Both the position numbers and the translations under genes were made by a program. From the NCBI GenBank assembly GCA_023381255.1, contig JAMCTX010000016.1:1-51323 (forward strand): 51,323 nucleotides of DNA. Reading direction: 5' to 3'. Below, one piece after another: positions 22,733 through 31,253 of the stretch (its first letter is position 1; each line of letters starts with the position of its first letter). The DNA is from Nitrososphaerota archaeon (lineage in GTDB: Archaea; Thermoproteota; Nitrososphaeria; Conexivisphaerales; UBA164). The notes below the pieces were generated by a model. It saw only the letters and a program-made list of their open reading frames with translations. It did not search any database and was not told the DNA's origin.

Positions 22733-23788
22733 TCATGCAGTGTAATCTGAGAGCGACAGGTAGTTAGTCTGTTTGAGTTTGGAAACCCTTAGCCCAATCC
22801 TGCGCACCTTTCTGCCATCAATTGCCTGGATTTCCCTGAAAAGCTGCCTGCTCTCGGCCTTTAGCGTATCAATGCCGCTGGCTAGGAACTTCAGTGTCCT
22901 GGCCTTTGTCCTTACGGTCATATCTTCATAAATTATTATGATGCCTATTTCCTGAAATTTTATGCCGCTTAGCCTTAAAAACAAAGATGCTGAAAGCTCA
23001 TCGATCAGGTTAAACGGGTCCTTATGGCCAAGCGTTGCGAATTTTTCATATTCCTTCCTTGCGCGGTTTGTCTGTATAGCACGCTCATCAACACCCCTCA
23101 GGGCGTTGTAAATGAAAATGCCCTTTTTCCTTCCAAATTCGCTTTCAAGCTGCTCCAGGGTCAGCTTCTTTGCATCATCTACAGTTTTGCAGCCAAGAAT
23201 TCCCAGCCTTTCTGCTGTTTTGCTGCCTATATACGGGATCGCATTTAAATTGGATTTTTCGATAAACCCCGCGGATTCCTCAGGCATTACTGCCCTCAAC
23301 CCGTTTGGCTTGATGGAGTCACATGCCATCTTTGCTATAAGCTTGTTCTGCCCTATGCCTACAGTGCAGGTAATCCCGGATACATTAAGCACCAGGTCCT
23401 TTATTTCAGCCCCGATTCTTAAAGCGTCTTCCCGGCCCTGCGCGTCAAATTCTGCATAAGCTTCGTCTATGCTTGCAACTTCAACTTTTTTGTACTTTGC
23501 AGTAAGCGCATTCATGATCCTGGAGCTCAATGAAGAGTAGTATTGCATATCAACAGGCAACGTGACCAGTTCATTGGCCTGTTTCTTGGCCATGCTTACC
23601 GGCATTCCCACCTTTACTCCCAATTTTCTGGCGACATAGTTGGCAGACGATATGGCACCCCTTTCGGGAGCCGTGAACATGCATACGGCAACGGGTTTGC
23701 CCTTTAGCTCTGGCTTTCTTAGCTCTTCACACTGAGCAAAAAAATAATCCATGTCAACTAATGCAATAAGCTTTCTGCTGTGACTCAT
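22733..23788 (-). CDS. dinB: DNA polymerase IV (Y-family translesion polymerase)
   Basis: 351 aa, the normal size of DinB/Dpo4. Catalytic acidic motifs are DMDYFFAQCEE (12-22) and SIDEAYAEF (about 105-113). The GIGQNKLIAKMACD segment and the helix-hairpin-helix NAIPYIGSKTAERLGILG are typical of the palm/thumb. The enzyme copies past DNA lesions. The C-terminus lacks an obvious QxxLF clamp-binding peptide. Overlaps the aIF1A gene by 4 bases (ATGA), so the two are co-transcribed. Confidence 0.93.
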   Translation of the reverse strand: MSHSRKLIALVDMDYFFAQCEELRKPELKGKPVAVCMFTAPERGAISSANYVARKLGVKVGMPVSMAKKQANELVTLPVDMQYYSSLSSRIMNALTAKYKKVEVASIDEAYAEFDAQGREDALRIGAEIKDLVLNVSGITCTVGIGQNKLIAKMACDSIKPNGLRAVMPEESAGFIEKSNLNAIPYIGSKTAERLGILGCKTVDDAKKLTLEQLESEFGRKKGIFIYNALRGVDERAIQTNRARKEYEKFATLGHKDPFNLIDELSASLFLRLSGIKFQEIGIIIIYEDMTVRTKARTLKFLASGIDTLKAESRQLFREIQAIDGRKVRRIGLRVSKLKQTNYLSLSDYTA

Positions 23789-24096
23789 GCAAAACCAGTA
23801 GCCAGATAGTTATTCTGTTTTAACCAGTCAACCTGAGCTACGGTGTATCTCCATACAATGTCTCCCTTGCCATCGTCAAATTCCCAGGGGGCGACAAGCA
23901 CGACATCACCATCCCTGATCCATATCCTCCTCTTTAATTTGCCCCTTATCCTGCCTAGCCTCACTTTATCATCTGTGCACCTGATCATGGCATGGTCGCT
24001 GCCCAATAGCTTCTCAACTATCCCAAGCAATTCTCCCTTTTCCGGCAGAACCAGATCCTTAAGCTCAGATTCGCTGAGCACTTTTCTTTTACCCAT
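23785..24096 (-). CDS. eif1A: Translation initiation factor aIF1A
   Basis: 103 aa with the S1/OB-fold core of aIF1A: GELLGIVEKLLGSDHAMIRC, then RLGRIRGKLKRRIWIRDGD and VVLVAPWEF. The archaeal factor stabilises initiator tRNA at the ribosomal A-site side. The C-terminal WRYTVAQVDWLKQNN replaces the acidic tail of the eukaryotic protein. Operon with dinB (ATGA overlap), an unusual pairing of translation and repair genes. Confidence 0.95.
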   Translation of the reverse strand: MGKRKVLSESELKDLVLPEKGELLGIVEKLLGSDHAMIRCTDDKVRLGRIRGKLKRRIWIRDGDVVLVAPWEFDDGKGDIVWRYTVAQVDWLKQNNYLATGFA

Positions 24097-24214
24097 CCTT
24101 TATACCCTTACATGCGCATGGAATTAAGATTTGCGGAATCTTGCCGGAATTGAGCGGCAGACACCATGATTGTTAATAACGCGTCATGGCAGTTGATTTT
24201 TGCAAATAATGCTG

Positions 24215-24445
24215 CTAAACTTCAATCAAAAATTCAATAAAACCTTCCCTTTCGTTCACGCTCAAGAGTTTATGCCCATTTTTCTGCACCCACAGGGGGA
24301 TGTCCCTTTTGCTGCCGCTGTCATCGGAATAAACGGCTATCAGGTCTCCATTCTTTGCCTTTTTAACAGCCTGTATGGTCTGCAGTAGCGGGCCCGGGCA
24401 GAACGTTCCCCGGCAGTCAACAACGGTTTTTTGCCTTTCTGCCAT
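24215..24445 (-). CDS. tusA: TusA-family sulfur carrier protein
   Basis: 76 aa. The N-terminal VVDCRGTFCPGPLLQTIQAV contains the CPxP motif (Cys about 16) that carries persulfide in TusA/SirA proteins; beta strands with SDDSGSKRDIPLWVQKNGHK follow. It acts in sulfur relay to tRNA thiolation, molybdenum cofactor or dissimilatory sulfur oxidation. It follows a DsrE-like gene by 10 bases, a classic pairing in sulfur-metabolising archaea. Confidence 0.9.
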   Translation of the reverse strand: MAERQKTVVDCRGTFCPGPLLQTIQAVKKAKNGDLIAVYSDDSGSKRDIPLWVQKNGHKLLSVNEREGFIEFLIEV

Positions 24446-24455
24446 TCTAACTCAC

Positions 24456-24863
24456 CTATATGAACAGCGTGATGTCTGCGTCCTTGGCATCTTCCAAAAA
24501 GGTTCCCACGCCCACAACCTCGTCAACGACGTCAAGCAGGTCGTCCTTTTTTAGCCCAAAAAGGTCGTAAGTCATTGAGCACGCATAGAACTTGACATCG
24601 CCCACCGATTTTGCCTGCCTCATCAGGTCGATCCAGCTAGGAACCTTCTTTTCATTCATAATTTTAAAAGTTTCGTCTTGAAACTCTTTGAAATCCGCCG
24701 ATACGCGGGGCGTTACTCCCTTCTTGGTGAGGGCCATGAGCCCCCAGAACGTGGCAAATATCCTAACCTTGGTATCAGTGGCAGCCCCGCCTGAAGTCAG
24801 TATCGAGGCTGCTTGGAGCTTGTCGGAACTACCCGAAAACAGAATTATTGCTAACTTGGGCAT
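24456..24863 (-). CDS. DsrE/DsrF/DrsH-like protein
   Basis: 135 aa. Begins MPKLAIILFSGSSDKLQAAS, the first strand and loop of the DsrE fold, followed by KVRIFATFWGLMALTKKGV. The single Cys (VKFYACSMTYDLFGL, about 93) sits where related proteins bind persulfide. Members exchange sulfane sulfur with TusA, encoded directly downstream. TGTTTATAATG (plus-strand 24886-24896) is the promoter, about 28 nt from the ATG. Confidence 0.88.
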   Translation of the reverse strand: MPKLAIILFSGSSDKLQAASILTSGGAATDTKVRIFATFWGLMALTKKGVTPRVSADFKEFQDETFKIMNEKKVPSWIDLMRQAKSVGDVKFYACSMTYDLFGLKKDDLLDVVDEVVGVGTFLEDAKDADITLFI

Positions 24864-24885
24864 TTGCAGGAAACTCAGGCGGCGA

Positions 24886-24896
24886 CATTATAAACA
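24886..24896 (-). promoter_or_regulatory. TATA box of the DsrE-tusA operon
   Basis: Minus-strand TGTTTATAATG, about 28 nt upstream of ATG 24863, fitting an archaeal TATA element with a very short or absent leader. Confidence 0.55.
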
Positions 24897-25066
24897 TGCG
24901 CACAAATTTTTGCCGTTGTTAATGAACATAATGTGGACAACTGTTTATCAGCATTCGAATTTATCGTAAAAACCGCAAGGCGTTCTGCGCATGTTGATAT
25001 GAATGCTCGTTCATGGTCGCGGGTTAAATCTAAAAGCTAATTACATGGCAAATATTAACATCCGGC

Positions 25067-26629
25067 GTGATAATTGGTAGGGGAACTTGGCTGGATAAGG
25101 TTGCAAGCCACATAATAAGCAGGGAAAAGAGCATTGGCAGAAAGACTGACCTGGTGAGAGTGGAGAGTGGGCTGGGCGCTTCGGGGATACCCCATCTTGG
25201 AAGCTTTTCAGACGTTGCAAGGGCTTATGGCATAAAGATGGCGCTTGAAAGCCAAGGGGTTAAAAGTCAGCTTATCGCGTTCGCAGACGACATGGACGGC
25301 CTCAGGAAGGTTCCCACCGGCTTTCCTGCCTGGCTTGAAGACCACCTTGCCGAGCCCGTATCTAGAATACGCGACCCTTTTGGGTGCCACGGCAGCTACG
25401 GGGAGCACATGGGTGCCCTCTTGGTGGACTCAATTGAAAAGGCTGGCCTTGAGCACACATACATGCGCGGATCAATAGCTTACAAGGAGGGGGTTTTGCT
25501 GGAGCAGGAAAGGACGGTTCTGGCACAGTCAAGCAAAATCGGGGAAAAGCTGAAGGAGTCTCTGGGCCAGGAGAAATTCACAAAGACCCTTCCGTTCTTC
25601 GCGATCTGCCCCAGGTGCGGGAGAATATATACAACGGAAGCACTTTCATATGACCCCGGCACTGATTCTGTGCACTTTAAGTGCTCTGGCACTACAATAA
25701 GGGGGAAGAGAATTGAAGGGTGCGGGTATGAAGGGGATGTAAAGCTTAAGGACGGTGAGGGGAAGCTGAGCTGGAAGGTGGAGCTGGCGTCAAGGTGGAC
25801 GGCTCTTGGCATCAGGTTCGAGGCATACGGGAAGGACATTGCTGATTCCGTGAAGTTCAACGACTGGGTTTCCGACACCATACTGGGTTATGCTCATCCC
25901 TACCACGTTAAGTATGAAATGTTTCTGGACAGGGGGGGCAAAAAGCTCTCCAAGTCCTATGGGAATGTCGTAACGCCTCAGCTCTGGCTCAGGTACGGGT
26001 CCAGGCAGAGCCTTATGCTGCTCATGTACAAGAGGATCAAGGGCGCAAGGGAGGTTTCAATCGACGATGTGCCCAAATATATGGACGAGTATGACCGCAT
26101 AGAAGATGCCTTCTTCAAGGGCGGAGAGCAGAAGCTGCGCGGGCTATATGAATACGTCAACCTGCTAAAAACCCCCGCCAGGCCATCGCTGCACGTTCCG
26201 TACCGGCTGATCGTCGAGATAGCTTCAATTTCACCCCAGGATAATTACAGGGAATTTATAAAAAAGAGGCTGATTGCCTATGGCTACAGTGAATTTGACG
26301 AATACCTTGAAAACAAGATCGAGCTGGCCCACAACATGGCCGTGGACAACATAACGCCGTCAAGGAGCAGGGTGGAATTCACAGACGTTGAAAGGAAGGC
26401 TGTAATGGAACTGGTTCAGCAGCTTGAAACTAAGAACAGTGCTGAGGAAATTCAGGGCGCAATTTACCAAATTGCCAGGGGAAACGGGATCAAGCCCCCG
26501 GAATTTTTCAGGCTGCTGTACAGGGCGATACTTGGCACGGATAAGGGGCCAAGGCTTGGAGGATACATAGCCGACGCGGGCCCAAGGAAAATTATTGAGG
26601 AATTAAAGGAGCAACTAGGCCAGGGGTGA
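25067..26629 (+). CDS. lysK: Class I lysyl-tRNA synthetase
   Basis: 520 aa. The class I signature is present as HLGS (43-46, the HIGH equivalent) and KKLSKSYGN (the KMSKS loop, near residue 290). A zinc-binding insert shows CPRCG near 182 and a second pair in the CSGTTIRGKRIEGCGYEG region. Class I LysRS attaches lysine to tRNA-Lys in most archaea and some bacteria, instead of the class II enzyme. GTG start 25067, with GGTTAAATCTAAAAG (25022-25036) as probable promoter. Ends 3' to 3' with the aldo-keto reductase gene, overlapping it by 15 bases. Confidence 0.95.
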   Translation: MIIGRGTWLDKVASHIISREKSIGRKTDLVRVESGLGASGIPHLGSFSDVARAYGIKMALESQGVKSQLIAFADDMDGLRKVPTGFPAWLEDHLAEPVSRIRDPFGCHGSYGEHMGALLVDSIEKAGLEHTYMRGSIAYKEGVLLEQERTVLAQSSKIGEKLKESLGQEKFTKTLPFFAICPRCGRIYTTEALSYDPGTDSVHFKCSGTTIRGKRIEGCGYEGDVKLKDGEGKLSWKVELASRWTALGIRFEAYGKDIADSVKFNDWVSDTILGYAHPYHVKYEMFLDRGGKKLSKSYGNVVTPQLWLRYGSRQSLMLLMYKRIKGAREVSIDDVPKYMDEYDRIEDAFFKGGEQKLRGLYEYVNLLKTPARPSLHVPYRLIVEIASISPQDNYREFIKKRLIAYGYSEFDEYLENKIELAHNMAVDNITPSRSRVEFTDVERKAVMELVQQLETKNSAEEIQGAIYQIARGNGIKPPEFFRLLYRAILGTDKGPRLGGYIADAGPRKIIEELKEQLGQG

Positions 26630-27595
26630 CTTTGTGGGCCCGTGCTGTTCGTGTGGCCGGTATGGCCTCTCAAGCGCCTCAACATCATCCTTCCCGAGTG
26701 TGATATCAAGCGCCTCAACTGCATCATCCAGATGCTCCTGCTTTGTTACGCCAAGCAGAACCGCAGTTATCCACTGTTTGCTGAACAGCCAGGCCAGAGC
26801 AACCTGAGGGGGCTTTAAACCCTTTTCTTTTGCAACCTCCTCAAGCGCTTCAAGCACATCAAAATCCTCCGGCCTGAAATACCCGCCTGGGAAGTACCTG
26901 TCTGTCCTGTACCTAACCGTATCCGGCTTTTCGTTCCTCCTGTACTTGCCGGAAAGGAATCCCCTGGCAAGCGGACTGTATGGGGCAATTGCTATTCCAA
27001 GTTCCCTGCACACTGGTATGCCCTCCCTTTCCTCCTCCCTGTAAGCAAGGTTATATCTTGGCGAATAGTATGTTATCCTTTCCAGCCCGTTGTAAACTGC
27101 AAGGTCATGCAGCTTCTGGATCTGAAATGAATAAAGGGATGTAGCGCCGAAGTACCTTACGCTTCCATTCCTTATAAAATCTGTAATTGTTGAAAGAACT
27201 TCAAGTTCGTCTGTGCCATAATCCCACCTGTGCAGCTGATAAATATCAACATAATCGGTTTTCAGCCTTTCCAGAGACCCCTTAAGCTGAGAGTAAAGTC
27301 TCTTCCTTGACAGTCCTGTGCTGTTGACCCCCCTGCCGAATTCAAGCCCAACCTTTGTGGCAATTACCAGTTCCTCCCTGTAACCTGATATGGCATCGCC
27401 TATTATTCTTTCAGATTCCCCTTCAGAGTAAACATCTGCCGTGTCAATGAAATTCACCCCCAGGTCCATTGCCTTCCTTATTATTTTTTGCGAAAGCTCC
27501 CGGGGAGCCATCCAGGGCTCGGTTCCAAACGACATTCCTCCCAGGGCTATCCGTGAAACTTTAACATTGGTTTTGCCCAAAGTTGAATACTGCAT
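26615..27595 (-). CDS. Aldo/keto reductase
   Basis: 326 aa from ATG 27595 (MQYSTLGKTNVKVSRIALGG). A TTG at 27616 is open but would start inside the promoter (TATA stretch 27614-27632), so the inner start is used. The catalytic tetrad is visible: D and Y in DTADVYSEGESE, K in VIATKVGLEFG, H in YQLHRWD. The NADPH-binding C-terminus (PYSPLARGFLSG, VALAWLFS) is present. Broad-specificity carbonyl reductase; substrate unknown. Confidence 0.9.
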   Translation of the reverse strand: MQYSTLGKTNVKVSRIALGGMSFGTEPWMAPRELSQKIIRKAMDLGVNFIDTADVYSEGESERIIGDAISGYREELVIATKVGLEFGRGVNSTGLSRKRLYSQLKGSLERLKTDYVDIYQLHRWDYGTDELEVLSTITDFIRNGSVRYFGATSLYSFQIQKLHDLAVYNGLERITYYSPRYNLAYREEEREGIPVCRELGIAIAPYSPLARGFLSGKYRRNEKPDTVRYRTDRYFPGGYFRPEDFDVLEALEEVAKEKGLKPPQVALAWLFSKQWITAVLLGVTKQEHLDDAVEALDITLGKDDVEALERPYRPHEQHGPTKSPLA

Positions 27596-27613
27596 GAGGG
27601 TTGTCGCGGTCTT

Positions 27614-27632
27614 CAAATATATATATTATTTG
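27614..27632 (-). promoter_or_regulatory. TATA element of the aldo/keto reductase gene
   Basis: Long alternating AT run on the minus strand (AATAATATATATATTTG) about 25 nt before ATG 27595. It decides the start in favour of the shorter protein. Confidence 0.5.
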
Positions 27633-27742
27633 TTTATTTTGCTGAATGTTAGTTGAGGGAAGCATAGAAGCTTTAACGTGCAAGCAGCAGCGCAATCTTC
27701 CACAGATAATATTATAAACAAATCTTTGCTGACCTATTGCAG

Positions 27743-27949
27743 ATGAACAGAATCAGAAAATTGACTTACGAGCTGATAGGCATGTACCACGACAAATTTA
27801 CCGTTGATTTTCAGGCAAACAAGGAATTTATAGAGCAGGTTACTGAATCCGAATCAAAATACGTCAGGAACAAGATCGCCGGATACGTAACAAGGGTAAT
27901 CAGGAAGGAGAAACAGGCAGCCGGGGTGTCTACTGGTGAGCAGCAGTAA
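27743..27949 (+). CDS. rps17e: 30S ribosomal protein S17e
   Basis: 68 aa from ATG 27743. NRIRKLTYELIGMYHDKFTV and NKEFIEQVTESESKYVRNKI are the conserved halves of the archaeal/eukaryotic S17e protein of the small ribosomal subunit. A TATA box (ATAATATTATAAAC, about 27706-27719) precedes it. Its end overlaps the GTG of the next gene by 14 bases, so S17e and the SerK-like protein are co-transcribed. Confidence 0.95.
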   Translation: MNRIRKLTYELIGMYHDKFTVDFQANKEFIEQVTESESKYVRNKIAGYVTRVIRKEKQAAGVSTGEQQ

Positions 27950-28760
27950 GGAACTGCTGTCATACAGCCTGGAACTGCTGAAAATCAGCGAAGTAAGGCC
28001 TCATGAAGAGGTAAAAACCAGAAATCTTTCTGAAATAATGAATTCTATAAAGCAAGTAGGCCTCCAGCTTGATCCAGTAATTGTGGACGAAAAGACAAGC
28101 GTAGCGCTGGATGGCATGCACAGGATAAGGGCCATCCAGGAGCTGCAGCTAAAGCGCATAATGGTTGCCAGAGTTGACTATTCCGACCCCAGGATAGGGC
28201 TTGAAAGGTGGCTCAGGGCCATCAGGTACCCGTCAGTATCCAAGGTCGAAGAGCTAAAGGTCGCATTAAAGCTAAAAAGGGTTGAAAGCATGCAGGCGGC
28301 GATGAAGATGGTGGATTCGGGGGAATCGTCAGTTGCGCTTATAACAGAAAAAATGGGGCTTGTTTCTTCAATCAGGGCAAAAGGAATTGAGAGATTTTCG
28401 CTCATAAGGGAATTTGACAGGAGGGTTACGGAATTTGAAACAATAAATAACTTTGAAATGCAAAATAAAGTAGAAAGTGGATATGCAGTGCTTTACGTGC
28501 CAGAACCAACAAAAGAGGAGGTTGTGGAGTCCGGGTTAACGGGCAGGCTGTTTCCGCCAAAGTCAACAAAGCATATAATTCCACTTAGGCCGGTTAACGT
28601 TAGGTGCCCGATAGAGCTGTTAAATGGCAGAATGAGTGACGGCGAGGCCACAAGCATATTTCAGGAGCTGTTAAGCAGGATGGCAAAGAAAATGATGCCT
28701 GCCGGATCTCTATATGCCGGCAGGGTTTATAACGAGCCGCTTGTGCTATATAATCCATAA
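27936..28760 (+). CDS. serK: SerK-like ParB/sulfiredoxin-fold kinase
   Basis: 274 aa. Key segments match the archaeal ADP-dependent serine kinase of Thermococcus in order: ISEVRPHEE (conserved His-Glu, 22-25), VALDGMHRIRAIQEL (ParB-type DGxHR, 59-63), then the C-terminal PEPTKEEVVESG and FPPKSTKHIIPLRPV. SerK makes O-phosphoserine from serine for cysteine synthesis. The family's DGHHR is DGMHR here. A generic ParB-type nuclease or partition role is the alternative, but the C-terminal match argues against it. GTG start overlapping S17e. Confidence 0.7.
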   Translation: MSSSKELLSYSLELLKISEVRPHEEVKTRNLSEIMNSIKQVGLQLDPVIVDEKTSVALDGMHRIRAIQELQLKRIMVARVDYSDPRIGLERWLRAIRYPSVSKVEELKVALKLKRVESMQAAMKMVDSGESSVALITEKMGLVSSIRAKGIERFSLIREFDRRVTEFETINNFEMQNKVESGYAVLYVPEPTKEEVVESGLTGRLFPPKSTKHIIPLRPVNVRCPIELLNGRMSDGEATSIFQELLSRMAKKMMPAGSLYAGRVYNEPLVLYNP

Positions 28761-28801
28761 CTGCTCGTGTAAAACTTTTAAGGGGCCTGAAAAATGTAGA
28801 G

Positions 28802-28815
28802 GGAGGTGACGGTTG
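28802..28815 (+). promoter_or_regulatory. Strong Shine-Dalgarno before TTG start of ABC gene
   Basis: GGAGGTGA at 28802-28809 lies four bases before the TTG at 28813. In a window dominated by leaderless starts this full anti-16S match supports the TTG as initiator and indicates internal translation within a polycistronic mRNA. Confidence 0.6.
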
Positions 28816-29571
28816 CCAATTGGGGCCATATTAAGCGCAGTGGACATATCATATATATTTCCAAGCGGGAAGGAGGTTTTCACGGGCATAAACATAAGCA
28901 CGGGCGAAAACGAATTTGTGTCCATTGTAGGGCCTTCAGGGATTGGCAAAAGCACCCTCCTCAGAACGCTGGGTTACCTGATACCGCCAACTAGCGGCAG
29001 AGTATTTCTAATGGGCCAGGAAGTTAAAAAGCCGTCATCCAAGATATCCCTAATTCACCAGTCAATTGCAACCTTCCCATGGATGACTGCAATAGATAAC
29101 GTAAAGCTGGCCCTAATCGGCAAGGGGTTTTCGCAAGATGAGATGAATGATACTGCAAGGAAGACGCTTGAAACAGTCGGCCTGAAGGGGGCCGAGGGCC
29201 TTTATCCCAAGGAAATGAGCGGGGGAATGAGACAGAGGGTTGCCATTGCAAGGGCTCTGGCCGGCTCTCCTGAAGTGCTGCTTATGGACGAGCCGTTTGT
29301 TCACCTTGACGAACTTACAGCTGAAGGCCTGCGACAGGAAATATACGACATACTCTTTAATCCCCTGACAACCCTGAAATCTGTCGTGCTTGTATCACAT
29401 AACCTGGACGAGGTTCTTGAGCTTTCGGACAGGGTGCTTATAATGAACGGTTCTCCTGCAAAGATAGTTGACGAGTTAATAATAGAAATGCCTAGGCCAA
29501 GGAGCACCAGGGATTCTAGGTTCAGCGCATATCTGGACAAAATATACGCATCTTTGACCCCTGTAAGGTGA
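28813..29571 (+). CDS. ABC transporter ATP-binding protein (NitT/TauT/anion type)
   Basis: 252 aa. Walker A GPSGIGKST (40-48), Q-loop IHQS (about 81-84), signature MSGGMRQRVAIARAL (135-149), Walker B VLLMDEP (155-161), then VHLDELT and an H-loop VSHNLDE. The sequence type fits importers for nitrate, sulfonate or similar anions. It overlaps the duplicated permease gene by 4 bases (GTGA). No solute-binding protein gene lies beside the pair. Confidence 0.9.
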   Translation: MPIGAILSAVDISYIFPSGKEVFTGINISTGENEFVSIVGPSGIGKSTLLRTLGYLIPPTSGRVFLMGQEVKKPSSKISLIHQSIATFPWMTAIDNVKLALIGKGFSQDEMNDTARKTLETVGLKGAEGLYPKEMSGGMRQRVAIARALAGSPEVLLMDEPFVHLDELTAEGLRQEIYDILFNPLTTLKSVVLVSHNLDEVLELSDRVLIMNGSPAKIVDELIIEMPRPRSTRDSRFSAYLDKIYASLTPVR

Positions 29572-31199
29572 GGCCGGTGAACTTACTGCTTATAATCCAG
29601 CTAGCAGCCGGCGCCACAATACTCAGGGTTCTGCTGATAATTGTGGTGTCAATACTGACCGGCTGGCTCCTTGCATATGCCTCAATAAAAAGCTCCATAT
29701 TTGAAAGCATATACATCCCCGTTATAAGCTCCATGGAATCAGTTCCAGTAATTACGTTCTTCCCTGTTGTTCTGGTGATTTTTGTGACAAGGATAGGCGG
29801 ACCTCTGGGGACGGAACTGGCGAGTGATTTTCTGGTTATGACGGCTGTGGTGTGGAACATATGGATAGCGCAGTATCAGTCGTTCAAGACCGTGCCAAAG
29901 GAGCTTCAGGAGGTCACGATAAACCACGAGCTGGGCTTCTTCAGCAAAATGAGGCGCCTTTACATGCCTTTTTCCATGCCAAAAATTGCAGCAAACCTGT
30001 TCCCGAGCTTTGCAGACGGGCTTTTTTACATAACTGTTAGCGAGGTATTCAGCATAGGCACAAAATCCTTTTCCGTATTCGGCATAGGCAGCCTCATCCC
30101 ACGTCTCGTGGCTTCTGGCGATATGTATTATGTGTGGGTTGCAATGCTCACCCTTGCCGCGTGGGTCGCAATTATCACTTTTGTTTTCAGGTACATAGCG
30201 AGATTTTCTGTCGCAAAATATGGGCTGGATACTGCTGCCCCAATCAGGAGGAGGGGAAAGGTGAACATCATGCACACATATCAGGCATGGAACACATTGA
30301 CTGGGCCAATGAAAAGGCTGTCAAAGCACTTTACAAGCACATTCAGGGTGTTGCCCACAAGAGGCAGCTTTGGCAGGAGGTGGAGCGCTCTCAGTTCGTC
30401 CAGGAAGTACATAATGATAGGGGCATTCCTGTTTATTCTTATTGCATTGCTGGCGGAAATAGCGCTTTATGTGGTGTCGGTTCCGATTGGGTACTGGGGA
30501 TACCTGATTTCCTATACGCCATTAATTTTATACAACATGGCATTTGATTATGCCAGGGTCGCAATCATAACGCTGATTTCCCTGGTAATAGCAATTTTTG
30601 TTGGGTATTACTTGGCTGTTCACCAGAGGGCCGCCGTAACAGTATTTCCTGCAATACAGATAATATCAGCGTTCCCAGCTCCGGTTTACTTCCCGCTTGT
30701 GTTTGCCGCAACTTTCGGCTACATGTATGCCGTATTCCCCGCGAGCTCAGAGATATATGTCCTGTTCCTGGGCTTTATAAGCACATTTTACTATGTATTT
30801 TACAGTTTCTGGATGGGGGTCCAGACTATCCCTTCAGAATTCTGGGAAATCATGGAAAACCACGAGCTGGGTTTCTTCACCAGAATGAGGAGGATAATAC
30901 TGCCAGCTACGTTCCCCTATCTGGTTGCCGGGCTGAGCAGCACGATAGACAGCGCATGGGGAGGCCTGATGATTGGCGAATACTGGCCAGACATCTTTAG
31001 CGGAAAAACCCTCGAGGTGCACGTTGGTTTGATGAAGATGCTTGACGTTTTCACCTATCAGGGAAGGATAGGGCTTGCCGCATGGTCTTCTCTTCTCTTT
31101 GCAATAGTGGTTACTATCTTTAGCCTGTTTTTCACTAAAAAGCTTATGACCATGGCCAGGGAAAAATATGTGATAGAGGAAGGCGTATATGCGGCTTAG
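29568..31199 (+). CDS. ABC-type transporter, duplicated permease component
   Basis: 543 aa, made of two homologous BPD-type permease halves. The EAA-loop equivalent appears twice: NHELGFFSKMRRLYMPFSMP in the first half (about 120) and NHELGFFTRMRRIILPATFP in the second (about 430). Each is followed by a short helix. About 10-12 membrane helices. This architecture matches the archaeal anion-transport permeases of COG4986, where one polypeptide replaces the usual homodimer. Works with the ATPase just upstream; the substrate is not determined by sequence. Confidence 0.88.
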   Translation: MRPVNLLLIIQLAAGATILRVLLIIVVSILTGWLLAYASIKSSIFESIYIPVISSMESVPVITFFPVVLVIFVTRIGGPLGTELASDFLVMTAVVWNIWIAQYQSFKTVPKELQEVTINHELGFFSKMRRLYMPFSMPKIAANLFPSFADGLFYITVSEVFSIGTKSFSVFGIGSLIPRLVASGDMYYVWVAMLTLAAWVAIITFVFRYIARFSVAKYGLDTAAPIRRRGKVNIMHTYQAWNTLTGPMKRLSKHFTSTFRVLPTRGSFGRRWSALSSSRKYIMIGAFLFILIALLAEIALYVVSVPIGYWGYLISYTPLILYNMAFDYARVAIITLISLVIAIFVGYYLAVHQRAAVTVFPAIQIISAFPAPVYFPLVFAATFGYMYAVFPASSEIYVLFLGFISTFYYVFYSFWMGVQTIPSEFWEIMENHELGFFTRMRRIILPATFPYLVAGLSSTIDSAWGGLMIGEYWPDIFSGKTLEVHVGLMKMLDVFTYQGRIGLAAWSSLLFAIVVTIFSLFFTKKLMTMAREKYVIEEGVYAA

Positions 31200-31253
31200 A
31201 TATATCTAAAAATAACGTAAACGTTAAAAAAGCCAGCTGGCAAATCATGCCGC

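Noticed and set aside
24864-25066. Possible tRNA in the gap before lysK (GCGGGTTAAATCTAAAAGC near 25018)
   Set aside because: No T-arm consensus and no cloverleaf can be drawn. The stretch is better explained as the lysK promoter.
27737-27949. TTG 27737 as S17e start
   Set aside because: ATG 27743 two codons later matches the family N-terminus and lies at better spacing from the TATA box.
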